Shown: positions 26,133 to 38,022, counted from the first letter of the stretch. The stretch is DNA of 64,000 nt from Absidia repens (GCA_002105175.1 MCGE01000002.1:1-64000), one strand, 5' to 3'. Notes: generated by a model not told the origin, from the sequence alone. Numbers and translations are program-made.

Positions 26133-26418
26133 GATGGAATTCTTTTTGGAAATAAATAACCAAGTGATAAAGAGAAAGAGAGGAAAAGAAAAATAGAAAG
26201 AAATCTAATATTTCATATCAATTTGGAACATGGCCGATTTCAATCTCCGATGCAAAAAAAAATTCATTGTCATTCATTCGCGTCTTTTTCCACTCTTTTT
26301 TTTTTTCTCTTTTGTTGTCTTTTTTTTTTTTTTTTTTTCACTCTTTTTATTTTTTCACTTTTTTTATCAATCTTACTTTTATTCCTTTTTTTTTCTCTGA
26401 ATACTCAAAACACAAGAC
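26133..26418. promoter_or_regulatory. Shared divergent promoter myosin-I/H2A.Z
   Basis: 286 bp between outward-facing start codons. The H2A.Z half is almost pure T on the plus strand (about 26284-26395), with blocks of up to 21 T. Long poly(dA:dT) keeps promoters nucleosome-free in fungi. No TATA box was seen. Confidence 0.6.
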
Positions 26419-27065
26419 ATGGTAATCAAGTAGAAAAATAAGATGACTTTTGTACAATAGGATATTTTTTTTTATCGCTCACGCTACTTCATCCTTTTTT
26501 ATTTATTTTGCGTGTGTTTTTCTTTTCTAGGCTGATCGACCAAGCGACATTAATAAGTCTGACGGACAATCCAGGGATGAACGAAAGGAACCCAAACAAC
26601 CTACTGTATCACAGTCAGCTCGTGCTGGTCTTCAAGTAAGTTTGTTTTCTTTTTTTTTTTTTTCTTTTTTTTAAGGCTGTAGTTGCGTGTGTATGTTTTT
26701 TTTGACGGTAAATTTTGACGGTGGTCTTTTTTGTTTATTATTAGTTTCCTGTAGGTCGTATTCATCGATACTTGAAGAATAAAAGCCGCAACAATGCCCG
26801 TGTGAGTGCAAAGGCTGCCTGTTACACTGCAGCGATTCTTGAATATCTCACTGCTGAAGTATTGGAACTTGCTGGCAATGCTACCAAGGATTTGAAGGTG
26901 AAACGTATTACTCCTCGACATTTACAACTGGCTATTCGCGGTGATGAAGAATTGGACGCTCTTATCAAGGCTACTATCGCTGGGGGTGGTGTTTTGCCTC
27001 ATATTCACAAAAATCTTATTGACAATACAAAATTGGGCAAGGCCAAGTCTGGCAAGAAGGCTTAA
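26419..27065 (+). CDS. htz1: Histone variant H2A.Z
   Basis: Three exons (26419-26421, 26531-26635, 26745-27065) join in phase to 142 aa. The first exon is the start codon alone. H2A.Z hallmarks: [58 protein letters not shown] and the docking segment [15 protein letters not shown], with no C-terminal SQE. H2A.Z replaces H2A in +1 nucleosomes through SWR1 and affects transcription and silencing. The N-terminal tail is unusually acidic and Lys-poor for H2A.Z ([20 protein letters not shown]). The body has some changes, for example [16 protein letters not shown] around loop 1. Confidence 0.95.
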
Positions 27066-27372
27066 AAAATAAAATGAATCATTTAGTGTATAGCCCATTA
27101 TTCTTAGTTTACTACACTATCCATCAATCATTCCTTACCGTATATATAAACCCCATTCTCTCTCTCTTTTTTTTTTTTTTTTTTTTTTTTTCTGTCCCCT
27201 TTTATCACACTTATCTTCAGTATTATCTTTCACCCTACGATTCTTTTTTTATGCGCGAATGAATAAAATTTGAAAAAAGTGGGGTCCGAAAAGCAGTCTA
27301 TATACAATAAAATCTCTATTTTTTTATTTTTTTTTACTTCTCTTCCGCCTTTTTTTTTTTTTTTTGGAGATC
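27066..27372. other. H2A.Z 3' region and PARN promoter
   Basis: A 307-bp tandem gene junction. It holds a T-tract at 27171-27190, GAATAAAATTTG at about 27261 as a likely polyadenylation signal and a second T-tract directly upstream of the PARN start. Confidence 0.5.
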
Positions 27373-30139
27373 ATGGAAATATTGAAAAAGGATTTTGTTG
27401 CTTCTTTACCTACTATTCGTGAAACTCTCTTGGATGCTGACTTTATCTCCATTGATGCTGAATTCAGTGGTAAAAAAATAAACACACACTTACACACGTT
27501 CTTGTTCCTTTTTGTATGTTCATTGTTCCTTTTTTTTTGATCTACAGGACTCTCAACACCCGATGTTAGATTTAACAATGCAGACGATGCTCAGTACCGA
27601 TACAACAAGGTCAGACAACATATACAAGCTTTTATGATTGTCCAGTATGGTGTTTGTGCTTTCAAAAAAACGGAGACGGGTTATGTCGCGAAGCCATTCA
27701 ACTTCTATGTCTTTGGTGGTGATACGGATAATGTGTCCAGCAATCGCAACTTTTTATCCAACGCCAGCAGTCTCTCCTTTTTACGCTCCAACAACTTTGA
27801 TTTCAACAAGCTCATTGACGAGGGTATTCCTTTTTACAACTACACAGAAGAAAGTGGTCTATACACAACAAGTGGTGGACGGGATGTCATTTCACGACAT
27901 AATATTGTAGACGGTAAGGACAAAAAAACGCGGGGATCAACTATTACACAAGAAACTATACTGACTCTCACTACAATACGTGTTTGTTTGTTTTTTTCGG
28001 CGGGGGTGGGGAATGATCTCATAGAATCGACCTTGAATAAAGCGAACAAAGGATTTTTGGATCACCTGCGGCAAATCCTAGCGAGTTGGTTACAGAATGG
28101 CACAGCAAAACCTTTACTGGTATCCCCCAATAATGTCAGTCAACGAAAGCTTGTATATCAAGAACTACAAAATGGGTAAGGAAGGGGGGGGACATCTATA
28201 TATATATATATATATATATATATGTGCATCAATGGAGAAAGAAAGGACTCATTTTTTACTTATTCGGGTAGACCTTATGGTGGATTTTTGAAGGCATCGT
28301 CAAGAGATACACGACACATGGAAATCATCAGAGTACCGGACGAAAAACGCTTTGTGAAAACATCCAAGGTATTTATAAAATTACTAAATATGACATGCTA
28401 GCCTTTTTTTTTTTTTTTTTTTACTGAATCGACTTCATAAACATTTGTATTTTTATATATAGTCACCAGACCTCAACTTTCGACACGTTATTGAAGCCAT
28501 CAAGGATGCCAATTGCCCAGTAGTGATTCATAATGGAATGTATGATATCTGCCACACGGTGGATCAATTTTGGCAACACTTACCCGATCAAGTGCTTGAC
28601 TTCAAAACTGTAGTGAATGATATGTGGAGCAAGTAAGCACCCTAAGTACCCTAAGTACTTTTAGAATGGTCGTCACCCTCCCCCTTTTTTTTTGAGAAAA
28701 TACTGACTCTTTCTTTATTATGTTATTATTATTATTATTATAGTTTGGTTGATACAAAATACATGGCTGAATTCCATCCAATCCTTCGAGTAAGTAAAAA
28801 ACCAACCGAAGCAGAGGAAGGAGGGTTGATCTGCTACTTTTTATACTAACTTTTTCTTTTAAAAATTTTTTTATTAGAACTGCTTCAGCTCTTCAGTTTT
28901 GGGAACATTGTTCGAGACAGTAGAAGAAGAATTAAAAAAAGGTGGACATACTATTCGTAAGTTTATATAGGATGAATTGGAGGAGAGAAGGAAGGCCAAT
29001 GCTAACAAAATGGTTTATATGGGTTCAGGGATGGGGATGGATTTGATCGGTATTCAGTGAATGGAAGTCCTGAATCATGTCACGAAGCTGGCTACGATGC
29101 CTATATGACCGGTATAATATATCTTGGATTCGTCTACTTTGTCAAGGAGAAAGAAGGTAAAAGAAAAGAATTAAAACTGGAGGATTAGGTAAATCATGGC
29201 ATGCTCAACAGATGTGTGTGTTTTTTTGTAGAAGAAAATCAAGCGAAATTGGACAGTAACGCATTAACAACCCAAGAAAAGCCTGGATCACCGTCATCAC
29301 CATCATCATCAACCACAACAAAAGACCCAATATTTATGGATGCTTCTGTCACACCGTATTACAACAGAATATTCCTCATGCGGTGCGATATTCCATATAT
29401 TGACTTGCAAGGTCAAGAAACTGCAGGTAAAGCGGCTAGTCCTCTCCTTCTTATGCATGTATGCATCCTTTAACTCATTGACTTTTTTTGATGTGGGTTC
29501 TCTTCTCTGTAACAATTTTTAGTTGGCAATATTCAAAAAAACCGATTCTTTTTGAGCAACATTCCAACGGGCTTGACATACCATGGCATTGAAAAACTCT
29601 ATCCTGATATACAACCCACGAATCTCTCTTGGAACAATGACAACTCGGCTTGGATCACCATTAGACACACAGACAAGATTGATTTGGTAAAACTGGGTAT
29701 ATTGGGGACTGAAGCTGTGCGTGAATTTGTCCATGGCTCTCGTCAAGAAGAAGGTGCTGCTTGCCACATTACATCCCAAGCGGCTGATATGGAACTGTTA
29801 TCTGGCGAACAATGGGAAGCTCTTCAAGCTAAAGCCTCCAAGGAATCTCCTAGAACTACTACTACTACTACTACTACTACTACGATTGCTGCTGTTGCTG
29901 CTGCTCCCGTTATTCCAACAGGTGGATCAAGCTATGACGGTAATTTAAAGAAAAATAGTAGAAGAGAAGTGGGGGTGTAGAGGGAACGTAACATAACGAT
30001 ACTGACACACATACACACACTGCTTCGTTTTTAAATTTTAGATCTTGATATTCCACTTCCACCCAGCTTTACAACCAACAAGCGCGAACACTCCCCACCT
30101 ACCAGTGAAGAAAAGGATGCCAAAAGGACAAAAAACTGA
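27373..30139 (+). CDS. Poly(A)-specific ribonuclease PARN
   Basis: Eleven exons (27373-27469, 27548-27913, 28025-28175, 28272-28368, 28463-28632, 28744-28789, 28878-28956, 29058-29156, 29232-29426, 29523-29939, 30042-30139) join in phase to 604 aa. The DEDD nuclease fold is complete: ADFISIDAEFSG (Asp28, Glu30, the same numbers as human PARN), VVIHNGMYDICHTVDQF for the third acid, and HEAGYDAYMTG for the catalytic His and fourth Asp. The R3H-like insert between motifs is shortened. PARN trims poly(A) from mRNAs and matures snoRNA and telomerase RNA 3' ends. A Thr/Ala microsatellite-coded stretch precedes a basic C-terminus ending in KRTKN that could act as a nuclear signal. Yeast-type fungi often lack PARN. 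The exon 8 acceptor was chosen by phase. Confidence 0.93.
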
Positions 30140-30589
30140 ACAAACCAACAAACGACCATATGTGAAACTCCTTCATTTAGAACTAGCTACTTTATCTGAT
30201 CCATTTGCAAATATATATATCTATGCATGCCCTCTTTATATATATATTACTATTAAACGATAATAAAATTGTCTCCATTCCATTTACATTGTTTATTTTT
30301 TCATCCCTCTTGACTTCTTTTTTTTTTGGGATGCCCCACAATTGAATATCAAATAATAAAAATCATTTACTCCTTTCATTCCATTATCTTGAATTTGAAA
30401 ATGTTGTTATCTTTATTGCCATGTCTTCTTTGATTCCAACCCTCCCCATGCCCTTCATTTTACCTTACCAGATTTTTGCCGGCAAGGTTCGACACACTCT
30501 CATTTTCCACCTCTCTTGGCAAAAAAAAAAAAAAAAAAAAAAAAAAACGTCTAATAGACATGCTGTACGAAGTCTAAGGAAGACAAAAG

Positions 30590-31035
30590 AGAACTGTCTT
30601 TTTATTGAAGCACAACAATGGTCAATGCTCATCCACAAAAGGATGGTTCTAAGAAACCCCCGGGATCTAATTGCACACAAGACAGGAAAAGAGAATAATG
30701 GGGATATTTTTCATTGAAGGATGTAGAAAAGAGACATGTTTTATTCAGATGTGGATACAAAACTAACACTAAGCTAAGCTGATGAAGGCTGCCAAAAAAC
30801 CAACTAATGATGCCTTCAGATCCTAGATCCAAAATGAAAGGGTTTCCCCCATGCATCTTGTAATCCCTGAGCTGAAACCCCTTCTAGACTAAACCTGATC
30901 CTAATCTATGTCCACAAAAAACTCAATGAAGTTGAATGGTGAAGAAAAAAAAAAAAACGAAAAAAGAAAAAGAAAGCGAAAAAAATAAAAAAAGGGCGAA
31001 ATTATAAATTCACGTGGGCGGGGATTGAAATGGTT
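30590..31035 (-). repeat. Dispersed repeat, copy C
   Basis: Core CCTAGATCCAAAATGAAAGG at 30822-30841, then GTTTCCCCCATGCATCTTG; head CACGTGGGCGGGGATTGAAA at 31011-31030; tail with ATGTTTTATTCAGATGTGGA (reverse of TGAATAAAAC) at about 30737-30756. The best-preserved copy together with E. Confidence 0.9.
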
Positions 31036-31408
31036 TCTGTGGTGCTTTTGTGGGATTGTGCTGCTGGTGGATCACTACAATGGCTTATGTTTCAATTAAG
31101 ACAAGGTGCAATTTTTTATGAATGATGGGAAACTGAAATTTAAGGCGACATTTACATATTTTTGAGGCGCCTGTTATGATTTTTGGGACGATGCAGATTA
31201 AAATAAAAACGAAGGTGGGCTTATTTTTAGACGCTCTAAAAGAAAAAAAAAAAAAAATTGAGATGAGCAGCTGCAAACCTCTCCCCAGGAACTTACATTA
31301 GCTATCATGTATTAAGATGATTCCAAATCATGTTATCTTAGTAGAAGTGCGAATGGTAGATACTGGAATAATCCCAGTTATATTAGATTTTAGCTGCCAA
31401 AAAAAAAA

Positions 31409-31690
31409 CTCCCATGAAATCCCATGCTATTATTCTGATGGTCGTTTTTGTTATTGGTTCACATAGTACTCTAATCTCCCTTTTTTCTTTTTTTCTACTG
31501 GCTGATAAAAAAAAAATCTGGATTAGTTATCACCGTCATCTTCTTTCAAGCGTGTAAATCTATCAAATTTGTGCCATTAACAACATTCAGCACAATATAT
31601 TTTTGGCCGCAAAAACTCCCATGAAACTTCATGCTATTATGTTGACGATCGTTGATAAATGAATCTGGATCAGTTCTCATGACACCTTAC
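31409..31690. repeat. Imperfect direct duplication, about 206 bp apart
   Basis: CTCCCATGAAATCCCATGC (31410-31428) and CTCCCATGAAACTTCATGC (31616-31634) are each followed by TATTATxxTGAxGxTCGTT and later by ATCTGGATxAGTTxTCA. The two units are diverged and no frame is shared. Confidence 0.6.
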
Positions 31691-32769
31691 ATTCTCAGTT
31701 TATTCTACCTTTGTCTCAATCTAAAGTTAATAAACTGTAAGAAGGGATGAACGCATTAAAAAAAAAATAAGCAGAGTGATGGGAGCATAAAAAATGCAAT
31801 CGTTGTAGTGCATTAGAACGGTTTTTTGAGGAGAAAGCACTTGTTCAGTCACAATCGACCTAGACCAGCTTTTTTTGCCCTACATTATATATCCTTGAAA
31901 ATAAGATGACATTCTCTTGTTCAAAGTTATGAGTAAAAAAAAAAAGCCAAACTCCAAAATCCAATAAAAAAGTGCGTTTTGTGTCAAGCTGGATCATTAC
32001 CAAGGTAAACCTATGAGATGTTGAAGATAACATATATATATCATAGAGGGGAGGAGGCGGAGGGAGATAGATACAATTCATAACATGATAGAAGTAAAGA
32101 CAAAAAGACGAAGACTACAGTGAGTACTCCTTTCTTTATTTCACTTCTCAATTTGAAGAAAGGGTCATATGTCATCTAACTAATAAATCAGCTTCATCCC
32201 GCATTTTTTTTTTCGGAATTTGGGAGTGCTAAGTGGAGAGTATTCCGAGACTTGTCTATTTTTCCGCCCCCTTTCATACCACACAGACAACACACACATA
32301 CACGCACAATTCCCCCCTGCCCCCTTCTTTCAAATTTGCATAGCAGCAATAAGAAAACCCGTTTTGTACATTGTAATATATGCATGAGTTTATTCAAAAG
32401 AAGACGAAAAAGAAGGTAGTATAGTAATAACAATAATGATAATATATAATAGAATAAAATAGGATTAAACTATACATAAGAAAAAGAAAAAAGAAAGATG
32501 AAGATACTATATAAAGATAAATAAAGGGGTGGGAGGCAAAAACAGTTTGATGCTGTTGTTGTTGTTTGATTTGGTGCTGGTGGTGTAGAAATAGGAGGTA
32601 AACGAAGCCAGAATCGAATGACTTTATTTTTTTTGGGGGGGTCTCCTTGATCCAACCCATCAGAAACCCACAGGCACAAAACAGACACAGACATACGCAC
32701 ACACAGACACACACAGACGCACACAAAAGTAATAAAAAAAAAGTCACTTCCCTCAGAAAGAAGGTATAT

Positions 32770-32807
<38 letters not shown>

Positions 32808-32936
32808 TTATGGAATAAAAATATAATAATAATATAATATATACTAGATAATAAGATAGGGATAAAAATAAAAATAAAAAAGGAATAATAGAATATAATG
32901 TACTGTATGGAATTTGGAATGGGGCATGCGGATTCA

Positions 32937-35477
32937 CTATGATAAAGGAGGATCATCCATAATCATGTCATTCCCAGTAGGGGATCTTCTCTGCTGTTGT
33001 TGTTGAGACGAAGCAAATGGGCCGGGAGAGAATGGTTGTTGTTGCTGCTGTTGTTGTTGTTGGTCAAACATGGCGTTTTTATGCTGATGATGAGGATGAT
33101 AGTAAGACGTCGATGGTGTCGATGGCGGCGGACCCTGATGAGTATGGTGGGCACCCGAATTGGTCGCCGTCATTGTATCGATATGCGAAGGAGGCGGAGG
33201 ACTGGTGGTGTGGGAGGATGGTAAAGGTGGTGGCGGATACATAAATAATGGATTCGTGTGACTAGTTCTTGTATCAGCTGGAGGTATATCCGAAGCCCGT
33301 TGCTGTGTTGACATATCCATCATGGTTCTATACATCTCTGGTTGTTGTCGACGAGTCGGCTGCGTCGTAGTACTGGAAGTACTGTTGTTGTTGTTGTTGT
33401 CGGGTGGTCCTGGTATTAATGATGGGTGATCAAAAAAAGGCATGTCATTTGTATCCACATTGGCCGAAGATGGATGATTGCTGTTGTTACTGTTGTTGCT
33501 GCTGCTGTTGCTGTTACTGCTGTTGTTGTTGTTGTTGTTGTTGCTATACTGTGAATTGAAGGATTGCATCGAATAAACGTGGGCCGCTTGTTGCAACGGC
33601 ATCCCGGTCCCACTCCCTCCACCGAAAGGATGATGATGATGTTGTTGTTGCTGTTGCTGTTGATTATAAGAGGACGACGGCATCAAAAATTGTTGCTGCT
33701 GCTGCTGCTGAGGGTTATCGGACGTCGAGGATACTTGCTGGAAAACGTTCGGTGCAGTGGTGGAGGTAGCAGAGGTTGACGTAGTAGAAGAAGAGTGTGG
33801 TTGTTGTGACGAGGCTGATGATGGTCGTTGTTGCTGGAAATTGGATGCTACCGATGAAACTGACGACGAGCTTGGTGAGGCCAGAGAATAAAACGAAGGG
33901 TTGTTGAACGGTAATGCTTGTTGGGGATGAGGGCTAGTGGCATCAATCATACCAGAAGGTGATGACAAAGAATCCCCAAAAGAGAGTCGATGTGGATGTT
34001 GCGCTTGTTGTTGGTTTTGTAGTTGTTGCTGTTGCTGTTGCTGTTGCTGCTGTTGTTGCTGTTGCTGTTGCTGTTGTTGTATTTGCTGATGGGACGACGA
34101 AGATTCCGACATGGATCGAGAATGCTGGGGTCGGACATACAATGTAAATGGAGGAACATAAACCATGTGAGTTCCTTTTGGATGTTGCTGCTGTTGCTGT
34201 TGCTGTTGAGGGGACGATTGTGGTGGTGGGGATGCGGCATCCAATAGCATGGATTTTCGTTTTTTTGTTGGCGCACCAGGTGATTCTTCCAATTCCATTT
34301 TGACCAAACTTGATGATGAGGCGTCAGAAGATAATGAAGAGCGATGATGATGTAAGGTAGCAGGCAAAGATTGTTGTTGCTGTTGTTGTTGCTGTTGGTT
34401 GTATCCGGCAGGGAATTTTTCAGAAGTTCGTGACATAAGATAGTTGTGATGCTGATCCGAATCCATTGTGATTTGATCCAGAGGGATGTCGACCAATGAA
34501 GAAAGTCCATCCGGGGCCAAGCGTGAGAGGTGATAAAAATGATCGAAGATACGCACCATATCAGCCTCGACATTAACAAACCAATCATCATTTGCAGCAA
34601 CGACAGAGCATAGTTTTGCTGACAAAAACAAGAGTCGTTGGACACGATCGACGACGTCCCGTTGCCTGATTCGTTTGCGTTCTTCAGTAAGCCGGTTGTA
34701 AAAGCGTCGCTCGTTCCAGGTGATGTCAGGGAATCGTTGTTTGACAATATCACGAATTTCATGAGTTTGCATACGTTGTCGAGCAAGTTGAATAATAAAT
34801 GAGTTGACTTCAGCAGGCCAAGTCTTGATCATATCCTTTGGATCCATCATTTCATGATTGTGTTCGTACGCTGTCGGACTGGATGATTTCCTGAATTCCC
34901 ATAGGCCTTGATTGTTTTCCGACAATACCACTCGCCATCGACAATCACACCGTTTGGAAGGTCGTTTTCTTTGTGGAGTTGGTTTCGGTTTACGTTGCGA
35001 ATCAGGAAGTCCTTCACGAGAGCAATAGACATATATATTCTATGTATCATAGTAACAAAGAAAAGAAAGGCGGAGAATGAGTAAAAAAGAGTGATATTTT
35101 CCTTTTCTATACAATCTACCGTTTCATTCTCCACACCCCATCAATCCCCTCTCCGCTCATTCTTCTGTTGTCCGTTTTGTCCACTAACTTACCCTATTAG
35201 CACTGGCTTCTTGTTTAACAGTAAACCCAAATTCCGCACACGCATGACGGCAAAATTCAACCGCCGAGTGACTATCAGGAAATGCTTGTTGTAAGAGTTG
35301 TTCATAAAGTGGTTCCATCTAAGGTCATAAAAACAATAAAAGGATATTCAATTTAGTACTCATGTCATTCAAAGGGTTCTATTTGTGAGTTATATAAATT
35401 CATTCACTTACTGCTTCACGACTTCCAGACAATAGACCTTGTTGAGCTTGAGTCGTCGGATCTTCTTGTTGCGTCAT
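32937..35477 (-). CDS. FAR1-type (WRKY-GCM1 fold) zinc transcription factor with polyQ tail
   Basis: Three exons (35412-35477, 35193-35318, 32937-35039) join in phase to 764 aa. Residues 23-130 form a FAR1/AFT-like DNA-binding domain: SAVEFCRHACAEFGFTVKQE, Cys70 (VYCSREG), the pair Cys95/Cys97 (KRCDCRW), then EHNHE with His124 and His126. A helical region (about 135-240, WPAEVNSFIIQLARQRMQTHEIRD) resembles the MULE/FAR1 linker that follows the zinc domain. Beyond 270 the protein is low complexity: long Gln runs, Asn/Ser/His/Pro repeats and few charges, as in activation domains. It probably binds DNA in the nucleus; targets are unknown. Related folds include Aft1-type iron regulators and plant FHY3/FAR1, domesticated from Mutator transposases. 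Confidence 0.87.
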
Positions 35478-36705
35478 TGTTGTAAAAAGATGATCAAATT
35501 CTTTCGTTGTTTGACTGGCAGGTTAACTCGTTACCACCGAGGTATTTCTTCGCTCTACTGTATTGTTGGTTTTTGTATGTTTGAGATCAGAGCAGACCTT
35601 AATCCATCAATGACACCGAGGCACGATAGATCAGATAAAGGAGAAGGGTTTTCGAGATGATCAACAAGTTAACTGAAGACGGAAAGGAAAAGGAAAAGAA
35701 GAAGAAAAGGAAGAAAAGAAAAGTGAAAGAAAAAAAAAAAAAGAAGGGAGAGAGAGCGAAAAAAAAAAGACTTTTTTCTGTTTTGGTGTCGTGACAATAG
35801 AAAAAGGGGGTAAAAAAAGAGTGAGCAAGGGAAAAAAAAAATTAGAGTGTCCCGCCGCCCAAAAGGAAAAACCCCAATAACTGAATGGAGGGAGTATCAT
35901 TAAAATGACAGACATCAAGAATGAGTTGGATAGCTTTCAAATCCACACATTTGGAAAGTTTGTATATATAGAAAGAAAGAAGAAACAGGAAAGAAGAAGG
36001 ATAGGGATTTTCGTGTGTGTAGTGAAGAATGCAGGGCCAAGAGAGAAGTGATCCGATAACCTATACAGCGCAAGTGGAGAGTTATTATGGTAGGGAGAAA
36101 AATAAGCGGTGTATCTCTGATTTAGAGTGCAAACATAAAGTCACTACATATAAACAAAAGTAAGGGAGAAAGAGTCTTATTAAGGAGTAGTCAACAAAAG
36201 AAAGGGAGGAAAATCAAACTAAATCAAATGTATCTATTTCAAGCTATTTACAATTAAATATGACATTTCAGCAATGCAAATGCCCAATGACCTACTCCCT
36301 GTGCTACCAATAATAACATACACTCTCCTACTTTTTCGCGCTTTTTTTAAGTTGTCGCCACATTTTACAGGGAGCAGATTTCGAGACAATAATGCAGGAT
36401 TATCATCTCAACTTGTCTCTCTCCAATAATGAAATCTTGCTTTCGCCTGTTTATTTAAAAATCCAAGCCCATTTGACACATGTACTCCGCTTCTCGTGTA
36501 TTTCACGCGGACATCCTACTGATATAAAAATAAAAAATAAATAAACAAAAATAAAAAAAAACAAAAATGGGAAAATGTTAACTCTTTTTTGTTGCGTTGT
36601 GCTCCAACGTCCACTGTTTCCAAAATTGTTCAAATTTCAGTTCCGCACACTAAAAAAAAAAAAAAAAAAAACTACCCTCTCTCTTTCTCTCTTTTTTTTT
36701 GGATT
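35478..36705. promoter_or_regulatory. Divergent promoter region FAR1-type gene/NFKBIL1-like gene
   Basis: 1.2 kb between outward-facing starts, an unusually large regulatory spacer here. It contains a strongly purine-rich strand (35675-35830 and 35965-36010) and an A-tract at 36651-36670 upstream of the NFKBIL1-like start. No frame or repeat copy was found. Confidence 0.5.
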
Positions 36706-37566
36706 ATGCCAAAACTAAAATACAAGTCCAAACACAAATCGTCATCCAAGAAAAAGAAGCACCATAGTGATCAACGTCATCGTCATCATCATCATCATCA
36801 CCATTCTCAAAGACATTATTCCCCACCGACTATCTATGATGACGACAACCAAGGCAGCGTCCCTCCCACCCAAGCGTTCAAAACAACAGAAGAACAAGAA
36901 TGGCGAGAAAAACTCTTTGAAGCCATGGTCGACGATGAAGATCCCTTTTACACCTTTTATAATGAAACCAATACCAGCAGTAGCAACTACTCGGATCCTC
37001 ATCACATGACCGACGATGCTTATGCAGACTATATGAATCAAGGCATGTATCGTAAACGCCATGCCGACGAAATAGCACAACAGGAAGCAAGACGTCAAGC
37101 CAAGGCCAAACGACGACAGGAAAAGGAACAGGCACAAAGGAAAATGGAACAAGAACAAGAAGAGCATCAGCAATTCATGGAAAAGATACGACAACAAGAT
37201 CGACAACGACGATTGGAGCGGGACCGTCAAGCCTACAAACAACAATGGGACCGTATTCTCTTACTGCAGCAACAACCAAAACAACAACAACAAGAAGAAG
37301 GTACAACGATGCATCGCCGTCACGATGTGCCTTGGCCAGTACTCGGATCGCATCGCATCACAAGGGAGAATGTACGGGCATTTTTAGTCGATCATACAAC
37401 AAAGGAACTGCGACAAGAACAACTACGGTACCACCCGGATAAGTTTATGACACGTATTCGGTTGATATTCAAGGGCTCGGACGACGACATGGATTGGATT
37501 CGGCGAAAGGACAATGAAGTCTCTGGTTGGTTGAATGAACTCTGGGCTGAACGAAATGGATCATGA
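36706..37566 (+). CDS. NFKBIL1-like protein with J-domain-like C-terminus
   Basis: Single exon of 286 aa; the start is the ATG of MPKLKYKSKHK, since the frame above it is antisense-like poly-Lys. The N-terminus is Lys/His-rich (a KKKKHH patch and a His run at about 27-33). The middle is an acidic then Arg/Gln/Glu-rich helix (about 110-190), and the C-terminus has VPWPVLGSHRITRENVRAFL followed by RYHPDKFM and a long terminal helix. The order 'coiled coil, iPWP, RwHPDkF' matches NFKBIL1/IkBL-family proteins, which in plants and animals affect splicing; fungal relatives are uncharacterised. The ankyrin repeats of animal NFKBIL1 are absent. It is intronless among intron-rich neighbours. Confidence 0.8.
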   Translation: MPKLKYKSKHKSSSKKKKHHSDQRHRHHHHHHHSQRHYSPPTIYDDDNQGSVPPTQAFKTTEEQEWREKLFEAMVDDEDPFYTFYNETNTSSSNYSDPHHMTDDAYADYMNQGMYRKRHADEIAQQEARRQAKAKRRQEKEQAQRKMEQEQEEHQQFMEKIRQQDRQRRLERDRQAYKQQWDRILLLQQQPKQQQQEEGTTMHRRHDVPWPVLGSHRITRENVRAFLVDHTTKELRQEQLRYHPDKFMTRIRLIFKGSDDDMDWIRRKDNEVSGWLNELWAERNGS

Positions 37567-37984
37567 CATCTTTTTTTTTTTTTTTTTTTCTTTATTGGCA
37601 TTCACTTTTTTTCTCTCCCTTTTTAATTATTCGTTGCATCTAGTAGTATAGTCATCATCAGTAGCATCATCACCCTATTTTACTTACTGAAATAGTATAT
37701 ATCATCATCACCCATAGAATAGTCTTCATTCATGTATATAGTATATCATTATCTAATAAAAATCATCATTCATCATTATAATATAGTTTGTTTTATTGTA
37801 TAGAAAAAAAAAAGAATATGTATATATATGAAATGATCAAAAGGAAAAGTGAATAATACAACAAATATGGGGATAGGCGGAAAAGAGTAGGGATAATAAG
37901 TAATGGTGTCTGTATAGCTATGTGAGGCGAGCGCCTATAGGGGGGGGGATGGATATGTAATCTAACAAAAAAATAAAATAAAAA

Positions 37985-38022
<38 letters not shown>

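Larger units (their letters stand above)
30140..32936. other. 2.8-kb gene-free spacer with repeat copy C
   Basis: Holds AATAAA for PARN (about 30261), poly-A (30521-30547), repeat copy C, an imperfect direct duplication (31409-31690), a poly-A run of 35 (32771-32805) and the long AT-rich 3' region of the FAR1-type gene. Frames in 32394-32956 are antisense or T-rich artefacts. Confidence 0.6.

Noticed and set aside
28029..29043. Acceptor at 29028 for PARN exon 8
   Set aside because: Shifts the frame to a stop before the conserved HEAGYD motif; used at most for a non-productive form.
32997..34247. Plus-strand frames rich in Leu/Val/Arg across the FAR1-type gene
   Set aside because: Antisense of CAA/CAG glutamine runs; the minus-strand protein has a real zinc domain.
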